From the NCBI RefSeq assembly GCF_946479965.1, contig NZ_CAMLHX010000015.1:16294-80293 (forward strand): DNA of 64,000 bases. Direction: 5' to 3'. The stretch is from an uncultured Mucilaginibacter sp. GTDB lineage: Bacteria > Bacteroidota > Bacteroidia > Sphingobacteriales > Sphingobacteriaceae. The notes beneath the pieces are model-generated. The model saw only the letters and a program-made list of their open reading frames with translations. It was not told where the DNA came from and did no database searches. Position 1 is the stretch's first letter. The number at the start of each line of letters is the position of its first letter. Both the position numbers and the translations under genes were made by a program. Positions 43,492 to 53,443 of the stretch are shown in pieces.

Positions 43492-46400
43492 CTACTTCTT
43501 CACCGTATAAACATTAGCCGCCCCAGGCGTAGGCCCGGCACTTGCTACCTGTGTACCCGCATCATGCGCTTTAGTTAATGCCGCTGCAAGCGTAACACCA
43601 CTGCCCGATACCTGCACACCTGCCGCCTGCGCGTTTTTAAGCGGCGCAGTTAAAGTAATTGAATTACCGGGCGCTGCAGGCGCGTTAGCCGCCGGCGGTG
43701 GACCGCCAAAGCCACGGCGTGCCGCCGTAACGGTGGCAATTACAACAGTTTCTGTACCGGCACCACTACCAATAGTTATGGTTTGCCCAACCGCAAAGCC
43801 CGCCACGCTGCCAACCGGTATAACGGTTTCGCCGGCATTGATTGCTGCATTGGTTGTGGTAGCGCCTGTTGTGCCAACGTTGCTTATCACAATATTCTCG
43901 GCATTAGCGCCGGAGCCAATAATAAGCTTCTGACCCGCTGAAAGATTAGCCACGCTTGCCACTTTAATATTATTGGAACCTGCCGCTACAAGTGCTACAA
44001 TGTTCACTGTATTTTGCACGTTAAAATCACTGCAATTACTGTCGCTGTCATAACCGTCGGGGTAACGACCTACACTGCGGTTGGTAAGGTCGGTAGCTGA
44101 TGCTCTTTGCGGTTGGGGCCGCGCGGTTGCCCAAGGTAATGCAACAATGCATCCTCCCTGACCTTGTTCTCCTTCTAACGTAGCTATCTCTGTGCTGGCT
44201 ATAGTACCGTTAGCGCTCGAGTTACCCTGCTGCGATCCGTATACCATGCCATCTACCAGCACTTTCCCGGTGGCATCCATCAGCGCTATTGAGCCTGCGT
44301 TGGCCGAAAGCGGAATACCGAACCATTGGTTAGGCTGACCCTGATAACCAAAGGATGCATCGCCGGCGTGGTGTACCGGCGCGCCTTCCTGATGTGTGCT
44401 GGTCAGGTTGTTATTTAATGTAATGCCACTGCCCAATGCCTGTACCAGATCAGCGCTTTTATGCGCGAAACGTGTGGCCGGCGTAAAGCTGATGCCCGCA
44501 CCCTGCCCAAATACATCAACGTCCAACATATGATCACGCTTTAATGGCGCTTCCAACTCTATCTCGCCACCCGCTCCCGGAGCGGCTCCACGGGCTGGAG
44601 CAGTATATGTGCTGATAATTCTTTTTACCTTAACTTTTTCAAGGCGGGCTCCTGTGTTAATGGATAATATGTCACCTACTATAATGTTAGCGTTGTCGGT
44701 CACTTTAATAACAGTTTCTCCCGCTTTGGCTGCTACCGCAAGATTGGCCTGTGTGCCTGCTTTTCCAACTGCGGTAACCGTCGCTATCTCATAATTACCT
44801 CCCATATCAATACCTATTTTCTCGCCCACTACAAAACCCGCCGCGCTGGTAACCGGTATATTGGTTGACCCGGCCGGAATGGTTAACCTTGACGATGTAG
44901 AAACGGGGATATATACGGTAGTGGCAGGCGCTGCCGCAGTACCTAATTTAGTTATCCTGCGTGTTTCGCCGTCTACATCCAATATTTGTCCTTCGGCTAA
45001 ACCATCTATACTTTGAACATGGATAACCCCATCGCCTGCCTTGGCAGGTGCCACAAGGCCCGATGTTGAAAGCCCCAGCACATAAAAACCTTTAGCGGCA
45101 ATTTTTGTACCTGCCGGGATGGTGCCCAGTTTAATAGTACCCCATTCGCTGCGGGTATTCATTATGGTCCACTTAGAAATATCTACAGCTGATGACCCCG
45201 GATTGTAAAGTTCAACAAACTGATTAGTAAGGTTGTTGCCGGTACCAAAACGCACCTCGTTTATTTTTACAGGTAAAACGTTGCGTACCCGTTGTGTACT
45301 TATATCTGATTGAACCACCGCCTTGTTAGCGCCTTTCCACTCGGCCTTGGCGGTTAAAAATCCGCCTTCGGTATTGGCGGGCGCGGTTACTTTGAAGGTA
45401 ACGCTGACCGAAGCTCCTGCCGGAATAGGGTAAGTAAATGATTTTGATGCGGCTGTACCTCCGTCAACTGCGGCTGTCCAGCCATTGCGTGGCAATATGC
45501 TTAGCTTAACGCCATTGGCCGTTGCGCCGGTAGTATTGGTAAACTTTACAGTCACATCCTGCGATGCTTTAGGTGTAAAAGTTTTAATGCGCGAAACACT
45601 TAACCTTTCAACATCATATTTAGCAGCTACTATATTGGCCTGCACAGCATCGGTAGTGGCAAAAGTAGGATAGCCAACTGTCATTACCCCCTCGTAAAAT
45701 GTGCCTGATGAACCTGCGCCGTTATCGCCTCCGTTACCTAATAATACGCCGCCTTTTCTGTGCATTGGGTAATAAGCGCTGCTGCCCGGTGTGCCGGGGC
45801 GAACGCCATCATAATAAGTTGTTAACTTGCCTTCCTGCGCGTTGCCGCCGCGTAGGTCCCACTTGTTACCGCCGCCGCCGTCAGTAAAGGCGCTTACAAA
45901 CCGCCACGAATCAATGCTGGGTACGTCATTCTTTTTTGCGTTAAAGCCTGAGAATAAACCAGCCTCCATATCAACCATTATCCAGGGACCGGCGCCATTA
46001 CCACTTCCCCATGCGGTTGATGTGCCATAATAAGTGGTTTCCATAGTACCCGTGCCTACAGCCCGGCTGTTTGTTGATGAGTTGCCATAATCAAAACAGC
46101 AGCCGCTGTCAAAATGCTTACCGTTAATCACGTAGTAAATACCTTCGGGCTCATCATTTATAGCAAGGTCGCGGGCGTTGTTGTTACGTAAACCCATCCC
46201 CGGCATTATAAAAACACCATAAGCCTTATGCCCGCTGATGGTTACCGGCGCCATGTCGGCTATTGGTAAAGCATCATAGGCGCCTTTTTCAGGTCCTTTA
46301 AACGTGCCCGGAGGGGCCTCGGTAAGATGATTTTTTTTGCCGGACTGATCATATACCGTTGTGATACGGCAAAGCGAACCGGCGCAAAAAGCGTCCTGGG

Positions 46401-46698
46401 CGGCAGCGTTGGCGTATCCGCCGGCATCGTCTTCGCTAGGTTTAACCACGCCTATATCTAATATCTGTTTGTCGCTTTCGCGCATAACCCGATAAAGCGG
46501 GCCGTTGTAGCTTTTGTATAAGGCACGTGTAGTGCTATGCGCAGTAACGCAGGGTGTGCCCCCTTTAGCATAAATATCACAAGTTCCTTCGGGCCGCTGC
46601 GGTATGGCATCTTTTGGCCCGGTCATGGCCATTATTAGTAATCCAACGGGTAATGTTAACGCACATGCGGAAAGCGCTATCAAACGATTCTTCTTCAT
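43492..46698 (-). CDS. secreted GH54-like alpha-L-arabinofuranosidase with a split lamin-tail domain and inserted repeat modules
   Basis: 1068 aa with signal peptide (about 1-27). Residues about 38-375 resemble the ArfB (GH54) catalytic domain: CDIYAKGGTPCVTAHSTTRALYKSYNGPLY (in two pieces: GGTPCVTAHSTTRALY, YNGPLYRVMR), CAGSLCRITTVYDQSGKKNHL, GMGLRNNNARDLAINDEPEG, GKHFDSGCCFDYGNSSTNS, FYEGVMTVGYP. Residues 380-465 look like an NPCBM-associated NEW3 beta-sandwich. From 480 a lamin-tail domain starts (PVKINEVRFGTG...FVELYNPGSSAVDISKWTI), is interrupted by repeat units, resumes at GSIALMDATGKVLVDGMVYGS, is interrupted again, and ends with PTPGAANVYTVKK. The inserts are about 40-aa units of the form AGxxxIxVxSxAGFxVGQxxxIGxG. 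Acts outside the cell on arabinan side chains. A -7 box TATATTTG lies at 46747-46754. Confidence 0.82.
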   Translation of the reverse strand: MKKNRLIALSACALTLPVGLLIMAMTGPKDAIPQRPEGTCDIYAKGGTPCVTAHSTTRALYKSYNGPLYRVMRESDKQILDIGVVKPSEDDAGGYANAAAQDAFCAGSLCRITTVYDQSGKKNHLTEAPPGTFKGPEKGAYDALPIADMAPVTISGHKAYGVFIMPGMGLRNNNARDLAINDEPEGIYYVINGKHFDSGCCFDYGNSSTNSRAVGTGTMETTYYGTSTAWGSGNGAGPWIMVDMEAGLFSGFNAKKNDVPSIDSWRFVSAFTDGGGGNKWDLRGGNAQEGKLTTYYDGVRPGTPGSSAYYPMHRKGGVLLGNGGDNGAGSSGTFYEGVMTVGYPTFATTDAVQANIVAAKYDVERLSVSRIKTFTPKASQDVTVKFTNTTGATANGVKLSILPRNGWTAAVDGGTAASKSFTYPIPAGASVSVTFKVTAPANTEGGFLTAKAEWKGANKAVVQSDISTQRVRNVLPVKINEVRFGTGNNLTNQFVELYNPGSSAVDISKWTIMNTRSEWGTIKLGTIPAGTKIAAKGFYVLGLSTSGLVAPAKAGDGVIHVQSIDGLAEGQILDVDGETRRITKLGTAAAPATTVYIPVSTSSRLTIPAGSTNIPVTSAAGFVVGEKIGIDMGGNYEIATVTAVGKAGTQANLAVAAKAGETVIKVTDNANIIVGDILSINTGARLEKVKVKRIISTYTAPARGAAPGAGGEIELEAPLKRDHMLDVDVFGQGAGISFTPATRFAHKSADLVQALGSGITLNNNLTSTHQEGAPVHHAGDASFGYQGQPNQWFGIPLSANAGSIALMDATGKVLVDGMVYGSQQGNSSANGTIASTEIATLEGEQGQGGCIVALPWATARPQPQRASATDLTNRSVGRYPDGYDSDSNCSDFNVQNTVNIVALVAAGSNNIKVASVANLSAGQKLIIGSGANAENIVISNVGTTGATTTNAAINAGETVIPVGSVAGFAVGQTITIGSGAGTETVVIATVTAARRGFGGPPPAANAPAAPGNSITLTAPLKNAQAAGVQVSGSGVTLAAALTKAHDAGTQVASAGPTPGAANVYTVKK

Positions 46699-46746
46699 TG
46701 TTATTGGCTGTTTATTAGGAGTCTTTTTGGTTTATAGTCTGTAAAA

Positions 46747-46754
46747 CAAATATA
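46747..46754 (-). promoter_or_regulatory. candidate -7 element for the GH54-like gene
   Basis: TATATTTG on the minus strand matches TAnnTTTG, about 49 nt before the ATG. -33 element not evident. Confidence 0.35.
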
Positions 46755-46932
46755 AATCTTTACATGTGTTTTTAACACTTAAAAAAAGCCACAGGCATTA
46801 GCATTTGAGCCTGATTTTAATTGCTGAAACAATGGTATTTATACTCAATATCAGTATTTTAAACTAACTTATTTATTAGACAGCAGGGCGGCCCATTAAT
46901 CGTAGCATTTTAGTTACGAAAACGGATAGTTC

Positions 46933-46964
46933 TTGATAACTAAGGCCGTAAATTTTTATATTTG
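46933..46964 (+). promoter_or_regulatory. predicted promoter of the iorAB-type operon
   Basis: TTG (46933-46935), 21-nt spacer, TATATTTG (46957-46964, TAnnTTTG). The predicted start site is about 11 nt before the ATG at 46982, giving a short leader. Confidence 0.55.
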
Positions 46965-46981
46965 GGAATAAACTTAATGAT

Positions 46982-47449
46982 ATGGCCAGTTATAACCTTA
47001 ATGTCAACGGCAAGACCATGACCGTTGAAGCTGATCCGGATACCCCAATGTTATGGGTATTGCGTGATCATTTAAACTTAGTAGGCACTAAGTTTGGTTG
47101 CGGTATTGCACAATGCGGCGCCTGTACCATTCATGTTAATGGAACTGCAACACGCTCATGCCAGTTACAGGTGGCATCGGTGGGCAAAAATAAGATAACC
47201 ACTATAGAGGGACTTAGTCCGGACGGGAACCATCCTTTACAAAAAGCATGGGAAGAAATTGATGTTGCACAGTGCGGTTATTGCCAGGCCGGCCAAATAA
47301 TGGCAGCGGCTTCGTTATTAAAAACAAAACCAAAACCAACCGATGCGGATATTGACGCGGCTATGAATAATATATGCCGTTGTGGCACACATTACCGCAT
47401 CCGAAAAGCCATCCATTTGGCTGCTGAGAAAGGAGGAGTAGCGAAATGA
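46982..47449 (+). CDS. iorA: molybdenum hydroxylase 2Fe-2S subunit (isoquinoline 1-oxidoreductase alpha type)
   Basis: 155-aa iron-sulphur subunit. First plant-ferredoxin-type cluster: [21 protein letters not shown] (positions of C spaced CxxxxCxxC-N11-C, here given with spacing). Second cluster domain: [12 protein letters not shown] and [14 protein letters not shown]. This two-cluster layout is that of the small subunit of the xanthine oxidase family, passing electrons from the Mo site. No FAD subunit gene lies in the operon, as in IorAB-type enzymes. Its stop overlaps the start of the large subunit by 4 nt. Symbol by family only; substrate not known. Confidence 0.9.
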   Translation: MASYNLNVNGKTMTVEADPDTPMLWVLRDHLNLVGTKFGCGIAQCGACTIHVNGTATRSCQLQVASVGKNKITTIEGLSPDGNHPLQKAWEEIDVAQCGYCQAGQIMAAASLLKTKPKPTDADIDAAMNNICRCGTHYRIRKAIHLAAEKGGVAK

Positions 47450-49566
47450 TAGATCAATCAACATCAAGACGGAACTTTTTAAAGATCACGTCAATAGCCG
47501 GTGGCGGTATGCTGGTTGGCTTTAATATGATAGCCGATTCGGCTTTGGGCAATGCTGCTGATGCAGTTTTCGCGCCGAATGCCTATGTTTCTATCAGTTC
47601 AAAGGGTGTGGTAACGTTGATGTCGCCTAACCCGGAGATAGGGCAGGGCGTTAAAACCGCGCTACCTATGATCCTTGCAGAAGAGCTTGAAGTTAAATGG
47701 GATGATGTGGAAGTTGAAATGGCTCCGCTTGACCAAAAGAAATACGGCTCGCAAATTGCTGGTGGCAGTGGCGCGGTGAGAACCCGGTATATGCCTATTC
47801 GCACCGCCGGAGCTACAGCGAAAACAATGCTGGTTACGGCAGCCGCTCAACAATGGGGCGTACCTGCTGAAGAGTGTTACGCAGAGAATGCTACGGTAAT
47901 TCATAAACCAAGCAAGCGTAAATTATCTTATGGCGATTTGGCCGCTAAAGCTGCTTTATTGCCGGTGCCAACTGATGTTAAATTAAAAGATCCGAAGGAT
48001 TTCAAGATCATTGGTACACGTGTAGCAAATATAGATAACCATAAAATTGTAACCGGTCAGCCCTTATACGGTATTGATACCCGCCGTGAGGGGATGCTGT
48101 TTGCAGCTGTGGCCCGCCCGCCTGCATTTGGTAAAGCGTTAAAATCTTTTGATGATACCGAAGCGCGTAAGGTTACCGGCGTAAAAAATGTGGTAAAAGC
48201 AGGTAACGTGGTTGCTGTATTAGCTACTTCTACATGGGCAGCTAAAAAGGGCAAGCTGGCACTTAAGGTGGAGTGGGAAGATAAAAGCAAGTTAGAAAGC
48301 ACTACTGAGCATAACGCGGCATTTGCGGAATTGTTAAGCAAAACGCCTGAACGCGCCGCGCGTAACGACGGGGATGTAGAAGCTGCCTTAAAAGACAGCA
48401 GCAATAAAATTATTGAAGCGGTTTATGAAACGCCGGCATTGTCACATGCTAATATGGAGCCGCTTAACTTTTTTGCGGATGTAAAAGGCGATAAAGCAGA
48501 GTTATATGGCCCAACACAAGTACCAGGCAGCTTGCGTACAGAAGTTGCACGTGCATTAGGTATTCCCGAAGCCAATGTTACTTTGGCAATGCCGAGGCAG
48601 GGCGGAGGTTTCGGCAGAAAGTTAAAACCTGATAACGGTGTTGAGGCAGCACTGATATCGCAAGCAGCTAAAGTGCCTGTACAAATGCTTTGGATGCGTG
48701 AGGATGATATGCAGGGAGACTTTTACCGCCCGGCATCGATGTTTAAATACCGTGCTGCCATTGGCCCGAATAATGAAATTGCTGCATGGCATTTAAATGC
48801 AGCTGTGTTAAGCGGTGGCGGAGCGGCAGCTGCTAATGCGTTTCCGGCAGCCAGCATCAATAATTTTAGAGTAGATAATCAAAATTTGCCTACCAATATA
48901 CAAACCGGCGCATGGCGTGCACCAACAGCCAACTCTGTAGCTTTTGCTGATGAAAGTTTTATAGATGAGCTGGCCCATCAGATGAAGAAAGATCCGGTAG
49001 CGCTACGCCTGGAACTTATAGAGAAGGGAAAAGCCCAACCTGTAGGGCGTGCGCTAAGTTATGATCCGGTTAAATACAAGAGTGTTATTGATCTTGTGGT
49101 GCAAATGAGCGGTTGGGGCAAAACCAAAAAACCTAATGTTTTTCAAGGCTTTGCTTCGCATTACTCGTTTTCTACCTACGCTGCACATGTTGCCGAAGTA
49201 ACCAAAATGCCCAATGGCCAACTGCGCGTAACAAAAGTTTACAGTGCTATTAACTGCGGTCGTGTAGTTAACCAAAGCGGTGCCGAAAACCAGGTAGAAG
49301 GTGCAATTGTTGATGGTTTAAGTCACGCGTTATTTAGCAAGGTTACTTTTGATAAAGGAGCTGTAGAACAAACCAACTTCCACACCTACCGCTTTATGCG
49401 CATGAAGGATGCGCCTATAGAGGTGATAGTGAAGTTTGTACCGTCAGAAGATCCACCAACAGGTTTAGGCGAGCCCGGCTTACCGCCGATAGCACCTGCT
49501 GTAGGTAATGCTATTTTTGCCGCAACGGGTAAACGGTATCGTAAGCTGCCTTTTGAATTAGGATAA
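47446..49566 (+). CDS. iorB: molybdopterin-binding large subunit (isoquinoline 1-oxidoreductase beta type), Tat-exported
   Basis: 706 aa. N-terminal twin-arginine signal [19 protein letters not shown] predicts folding with cofactor in the cytoplasm, then export. Two aldehyde-oxidase-type domains: [42 protein letters not shown] (cofactor loop), [36 protein letters not shown], and near the C-terminus [23 protein letters not shown], whose Glu is the catalytic base in the family. Forms a heterodimer with the upstream 2Fe-2S subunit. In cells it may oxidise aromatic N-heterocycles or aldehydes in the periplasm. Ends with a terminator. Slightly shorter than typical (about 720-750 aa) but motifs are complete. 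Confidence 0.9.
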   Translation: MIDQSTSRRNFLKITSIAGGGMLVGFNMIADSALGNAADAVFAPNAYVSISSKGVVTLMSPNPEIGQGVKTALPMILAEELEVKWDDVEVEMAPLDQKKYGSQIAGGSGAVRTRYMPIRTAGATAKTMLVTAAAQQWGVPAEECYAENATVIHKPSKRKLSYGDLAAKAALLPVPTDVKLKDPKDFKIIGTRVANIDNHKIVTGQPLYGIDTRREGMLFAAVARPPAFGKALKSFDDTEARKVTGVKNVVKAGNVVAVLATSTWAAKKGKLALKVEWEDKSKLESTTEHNAAFAELLSKTPERAARNDGDVEAALKDSSNKIIEAVYETPALSHANMEPLNFFADVKGDKAELYGPTQVPGSLRTEVARALGIPEANVTLAMPRQGGGFGRKLKPDNGVEAALISQAAKVPVQMLWMREDDMQGDFYRPASMFKYRAAIGPNNEIAAWHLNAAVLSGGGAAAANAFPAASINNFRVDNQNLPTNIQTGAWRAPTANSVAFADESFIDELAHQMKKDPVALRLELIEKGKAQPVGRALSYDPVKYKSVIDLVVQMSGWGKTKKPNVFQGFASHYSFSTYAAHVAEVTKMPNGQLRVTKVYSAINCGRVVNQSGAENQVEGAIVDGLSHALFSKVTFDKGAVEQTNFHTYRFMRMKDAPIEVIVKFVPSEDPPTGLGEPGLPPIAPAVGNAIFAATGKRYRKLPFELG

Positions 49567-49588
49567 GATCATAGAATATACCAACAGG

Positions 49589-49630
49589 AAAATAGCGATG
49601 GGGTTTAAAACCATCGCTATTTTTGTTTAT
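49589..49630 (+). terminator. Rho-independent terminator after the iorAB-type operon
   Basis: Perfect 13-bp stem AAAATAGCGATGG / CCATCGCTATTTT around a 9-nt loop, followed by TGTTTAT. Confidence 0.85.
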
Positions 49631-49755
49631 ACGCAATATTCCCCGGTAAAAATATTTGCCGGGCATTTTAAATTGACTAATCTTTTAGTTAATTTCGACT
49701 ATTACCAATTGCAACCTTATTAAGGCTGTTGCCTTTTTAGCCATATCGTCCAATT

Positions 49756-52497
49756 ATGAAGTTAACAGTATTTAAGATCTGGATTTTAACTGTCATTATT
49801 GGCTTTGGCTTTTATAAAGTTGATGCTCAGCAACTTCCCGTCACTAAGTTGAAAAGTTACGCAACTGCCCTAACCAACATCCGCGAGCTAAAGCCTGTTG
49901 AAAAACTGTACCTGCAAACAGATAAACCATACTATAGCGTTGGCGATACGCTGCGCTTTAAAGGGTATCTATTGAATGCCGATTACCTTACACCATCCCT
50001 TCGCACAGGTTTGCTTTATGTTGAGCTAGACAACGAACAGGGCAAAAGCGCCAAGCGTATAATGGTGCCTGTAATAAGCGGTATGGCATGGGGCGACATG
50101 ACTCTGGACAGCGCCGAGGTGCCTGATGGCAATTATACATTACGTGCCTATACCAACTGGATGCGCAACTTTGGCGAAGATTATATTTTTAGAAAAACCA
50201 TCACGGTATCGAAAAGCGCCGATAACCCTTTACTGGTTAAAGCGAATTTTAAACAGGTTGGTAATAAAGTGGAAGGAGAATTATTATTCAGCCTGCTTGA
50301 TGGCAGGATACAGGCTTTTAGGGATGTGGAACTAAAAGTTATGAATGGTAAACGTAACCTGTCGAAGGACAAAGTGATAACAAGCGCTGATGGTTCTGTT
50401 AAAGTAAACTTTACCCTGCCCGAAGGAGAAAAGGCGTTAAGCATTCAGGCCACAACGACAGGAAGTGGATTGTTGAATATCCCTGTGCTTATCAACCGTA
50501 AAGAAAATACGGATGTGCAGTTTATGCCCGAAGGTGGGCAGTTGGTAGCGGGCTTGCCTGTTAAGATTGGGTTTAAAGCAGTTGGCGAAGACGGCAAAAG
50601 TGTTTTTGTATCAGGTAAAGTGGTTGATAATAAAGGTAAGCAAGTAGCCGTGTTTACTTCCGCCCATGCAGGCATGGGCAGTTTTGAGTTTACGCCTGAG
50701 GCAGGCGAGGTTTATTCGGCAAAGGTGGACGGCATTGTTAAAACCTACGCTTTGCCAGATGTTAAGTTAAGCGGTACCGCTTTAGCGGTTAAACAAACAA
50801 AGGATTCAGTACAGGTAGTCGTATCCGCTACGTCGGATGCAAGGGGAATTTACAGTTTAGTAGCCCAGGCAAATGGCATAGTTTGTTTTGCCAAAACGAT
50901 GGATGTTGATAAAAGCACAAAAATCTCCGTCGACAAGAAACTCTTTCCTACAGGAATAGCTCGCTTTACACTGTTTAACAATTATCAGCCGCTTAATGAG
51001 CGGATCGTTTTTATTGATAATCATGATAACTTAAATATCAACGTTAATACAAATAAGGCGACTTACACCACAAGAGATAGCATAGCGCTGAATATCACAG
51101 TAAAAGACAAGGACGGCAACCCGGTACAGGGCAATTTCTCTTTAGCTGTAACCGACAACAGCCAAATTAAATTGGATAGTTTAGGTAACAATATTCTGAA
51201 TAATCTGTTGCTTACGTCTGATCTGAAAGGCGACATAGAGGGACCCGGTTACTATTTTACTCCGGGAAAAGAAGACGGTATTGACAACTTACTGCTCACG
51301 CAGGGCTGGGTGGGGTACAACTGGCAGGAGGTTTTTTATCCTAAACTGCCTTATGCCTACAAACCTGAAAAAGAGTTTGTTGTAACCGGAAAAGTTACAA
51401 CAGCTTTTGGCAGCCCGATAGAAAAATCAAACGTAGTATTGGTGGCTAACCACCCGCTTATTTTTAAGGATACACTAACAGACAATACAGGGCGCTTTAT
51501 TTTTAAAGGCTTGTTTCCTGTTGATACGGCCATATTCAAATTACAGGCGCGGAACAAGAAGGGAAAGGAGATGAACGTGAAGATTGAAATGGAAGAGTTT
51601 AAACCGCCGGCGTTTAACCCCAACCCATTAACCAATCCCTGGTACCTCAATACCGATAGTATTTTAATCAACAACTCAAAAGCCAGAATAGCTGAAGAAA
51701 GGGCGTTGTCTAGTTACAGAGGCGAAGGAAACGTGCTTAAAGAGGCGAACATTAAAGCAAAAAAAATAATACCTGGCTCAAAAAATCTGAACGGGGCAGG
51801 TGAGGCCGACCTGATAATTGATGAAGAAGAACTTAAAAAAGCCGACAAGATGACCTTGGAGGAGCTGTTACTAAAAAAAGTAAAGGGGTTTACCGTTTGG
51901 TGGCCGGCTAAATACCAGCCAAAAGCATATTATATCAATGGTAAAAGGTTGTTTTTAATAATAGACGGATACAATCTTAACAGTTTTTATACGGGCAAGA
52001 CGGAAAGAGAGCGATACTTATATATGAAGACTTACATGGATTATTTTACAGCTGAAGACATTACAGGAATAGAATTGATGTTTAACGTGAAGTATGCCGT
52101 AGACTATATTGTTGCCTATGTTGCTTCGGGCGAGGATATTAGGGCAGAACCGAATCCTTTATTGCCTTATACTTATTTAGAAGTTACCACCCGCGCTAAA
52201 AAAGGCCCGTTTATGCAGGTAACGCCCGGTACTTATTTGTACAAAACGTTTCCATTTTCTGTGGCAAAACAATTTTACAGCCCTAAATACACACTTAAAA
52301 ACAAAAGCATTGCGGCAGGAACAGATCTGCGTTCAACTATTTTTTGGGATGCAAATGTTACTACGGATAAAGATGGCAAGGCTGTGGTTTCTTTTTACAG
52401 CGCCGATAAAGCGGCTAATTATACCGTGCTTTTAGAGGGCACCGATATGGCTGGTCAATTGGGATATAAAAAACATATCATTACTGTTTCCCATTGA
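49756..52497 (+). CDS. large secreted MG2/carboxypeptidase-regulatory/plug-like surface protein
   Basis: 913 aa with signal peptide (1-24, ending VDAQ). MG2-type domain (about 45-150): PVEKLYLQTDKPYYSVGDTLRFKGYLL ... VPDGNYTLRAYTNWMRNFGEDYIF. Several beta-sandwich repeats follow (VQFMPEGGQLVAGLPVKIGFKA; LNINVNTNKATYTTRDSIALNITVKDKDGNPVQGNFSLAVTDNS). A carboxypeptidase-regulatory-like segment (VVTGKVTTAFGSPIEKSNVVLVAN...GRFIFKGLFP) and a TonB-plug-like part (KKVKGFTVWWPAKYQPKAYYINGKRLFLIIDGY) come next, and the end is an A2M-like strand set (RSTIFWDANVTTDKDGKAVVSFYSADKAANYTVLLEGTD). Such proteins are common in Bacteroidota, outer-membrane facing, of unknown role. No barrel is present, so it is not itself a TonB receptor. 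Confidence 0.8.
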   Translation: MKLTVFKIWILTVIIGFGFYKVDAQQLPVTKLKSYATALTNIRELKPVEKLYLQTDKPYYSVGDTLRFKGYLLNADYLTPSLRTGLLYVELDNEQGKSAKRIMVPVISGMAWGDMTLDSAEVPDGNYTLRAYTNWMRNFGEDYIFRKTITVSKSADNPLLVKANFKQVGNKVEGELLFSLLDGRIQAFRDVELKVMNGKRNLSKDKVITSADGSVKVNFTLPEGEKALSIQATTTGSGLLNIPVLINRKENTDVQFMPEGGQLVAGLPVKIGFKAVGEDGKSVFVSGKVVDNKGKQVAVFTSAHAGMGSFEFTPEAGEVYSAKVDGIVKTYALPDVKLSGTALAVKQTKDSVQVVVSATSDARGIYSLVAQANGIVCFAKTMDVDKSTKISVDKKLFPTGIARFTLFNNYQPLNERIVFIDNHDNLNINVNTNKATYTTRDSIALNITVKDKDGNPVQGNFSLAVTDNSQIKLDSLGNNILNNLLLTSDLKGDIEGPGYYFTPGKEDGIDNLLLTQGWVGYNWQEVFYPKLPYAYKPEKEFVVTGKVTTAFGSPIEKSNVVLVANHPLIFKDTLTDNTGRFIFKGLFPVDTAIFKLQARNKKGKEMNVKIEMEEFKPPAFNPNPLTNPWYLNTDSILINNSKARIAEERALSSYRGEGNVLKEANIKAKKIIPGSKNLNGAGEADLIIDEEELKKADKMTLEELLLKKVKGFTVWWPAKYQPKAYYINGKRLFLIIDGYNLNSFYTGKTERERYLYMKTYMDYFTAEDITGIELMFNVKYAVDYIVAYVASGEDIRAEPNPLLPYTYLEVTTRAKKGPFMQVTPGTYLYKTFPFSVAKQFYSPKYTLKNKSIAAGTDLRSTIFWDANVTTDKDGKAVVSFYSADKAANYTVLLEGTDMAGQLGYKKHIITVSH

Positions 52498-52530
52498 CGG
52501 AATAGCCTTGACCTGATGTAGAAACAAAAA

Positions 52531-52563
52531 AGGTATGTTATTAGCTTGCGCTAAAACATACCT
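52531..52563 (+). terminator. Rho-independent terminator after the MG2 protein gene
   Basis: Stem AGGTATGTT / AACATACCT extended by TTAGC / GCTAA with one bulged A and a TTGC loop; a short A-run before and T-run after make it usable by both convergent genes. Confidence 0.75.
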
Positions 52564-52596
52564 TTATACATGGTTGCACAAACGTGCATCAAGTCA

Positions 52597-53016
52597 TTAA
52601 TCCTTTTTTATTTTTCTGTAAGATGGCGCGGGTTTCGGTTTTTTGCTGAATAACCCCCCAACCAATCCCTTAGCCTTATCCCAAATGCCGGTAACGGTAT
52701 CAGTTGAAACATAATTAGCTGCTTTTTGCGATGCAATACCCACCAAAGCCTTCATTAAAAAGCCTGAGCCGCGAAATAGTGTTTTATTTAATGTAAGCGG
52801 TATAATAAAACGGGATATAAAGCCTACCCAATCTTGCTTGGGCTCGTCTTTATCGTCAGATTTTGAAGAGCTCGTTATTAAGCCATAAACCGTAGATAAA
52901 ATAGCACCCGGGCTGCTGAAATGTTGTTTCAACGTTATCTCTTTCTCTAATTTTGCCTGTTGCAGCCTGAATATCTCAGTCCTCAGATCACTTCTGTTTC
53001 TTATCAGCGTATTCAT
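52597..53016 (-). CDS. hypothetical protein, third gene of YtxH/holin-X cluster
   Basis: 139 aa. N-terminus is a predicted amphipathic coiled coil (LIRNRSDLRTEIFRLQQAKLEKEITLKQHF), the middle has moderately hydrophobic stretches (PGAILSTVYGLITSS; FISRFIIPLTLNKTL; GFLMKALVGIASQKAA) and the C-terminus is basic (LFSKKPKPAPSYRKIKKD). No family recognised. It follows the holin-X-like gene after 3 nt, so these two are one operon, probably with the YtxH gene upstream. Trio of this composition is typical for envelope/stress proteins in Bacteroidota; inference from neighbours. Confidence 0.65.
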   Translation of the reverse strand: MNTLIRNRSDLRTEIFRLQQAKLEKEITLKQHFSSPGAILSTVYGLITSSSKSDDKDEPKQDWVGFISRFIIPLTLNKTLFRGSGFLMKALVGIASQKAANYVSTDTVTGIWDKAKGLVGGLFSKKPKPAPSYRKIKKD

Positions 53017-53019
53017 AGC

Positions 53020-53364
53020 TTAATCATTAAATATTTTGCGGATCATCTTGTCGGCAATTGAAGTTTTGATGGCTTTGCTGCTTAACAAAAGTATCAGCAC
53101 CAAAACAAAATATAATCCGGCAACGCAGCCAAATCCCGCCCAGAAAGATTGAAGCACGTCTGACAAGTAAAAGCCTAACGCCATACTTGCAAACAGGATT
53201 AAAAATACGGCTAAGAGCGCAAGTACAGTACCCACTATTGCAGATGCTATTACACCGGAGCTGCCGTCAATTGCCTTGTATTTGGCAATTTTTATCTGTA
53301 GCTCAATGTATTCTTTTATCTGATCAATAAGAGATTGAGGTTGCGGATCTTTTTGGTCTTCCAT
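53020..53364 (-). CDS. phage holin superfamily III (holin-X)-like membrane protein
   Basis: 114 aa with two membrane helices (about residues 37-60 and 68-95) after an amphipathic start (DQIKEYIELQIKIAKYKAID). The pattern matches the actinobacterial holin-X family (Phage_holin_3_6), which despite its name is found in ordinary chromosomal stress clusters beside YtxH proteins. No lysis gene or phage gene is nearby, so a lysis role is unlikely. It lies between the YtxH gene and the 139-aa gene, same strand, with 79 nt and 3 nt gaps. Confidence 0.8.
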   Translation of the reverse strand: MEDQKDPQPQSLIDQIKEYIELQIKIAKYKAIDGSSGVIASAIVGTVLALLAVFLILFASMALGFYLSDVLQSFWAGFGCVAGLYFVLVLILLLSSKAIKTSIADKMIRKIFND

Positions 53365-53443
53365 AATATTATGTTAGCCGGTGTATAACCAGGCTTTTGG
53401 GATTATAAAGCCCACCGGGCTTGCATTTAAACCTCAGGTATTT

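Noticed and set aside
23918..46698. Glycosidases as a polysaccharide utilisation locus
   Set aside because: GH95, GH43, GH95 and GH54-like genes are scattered on both strands over 23 kb with regulators in between and no SusC/SusD or hybrid two-component PUL regulator adjacent to them.
53020..53364. Holin-like gene as sign of a prophage
   Set aside because: It is the chromosomal holin-X family beside a YtxH gene; no lysis, capsid, integrase or att sites are present.
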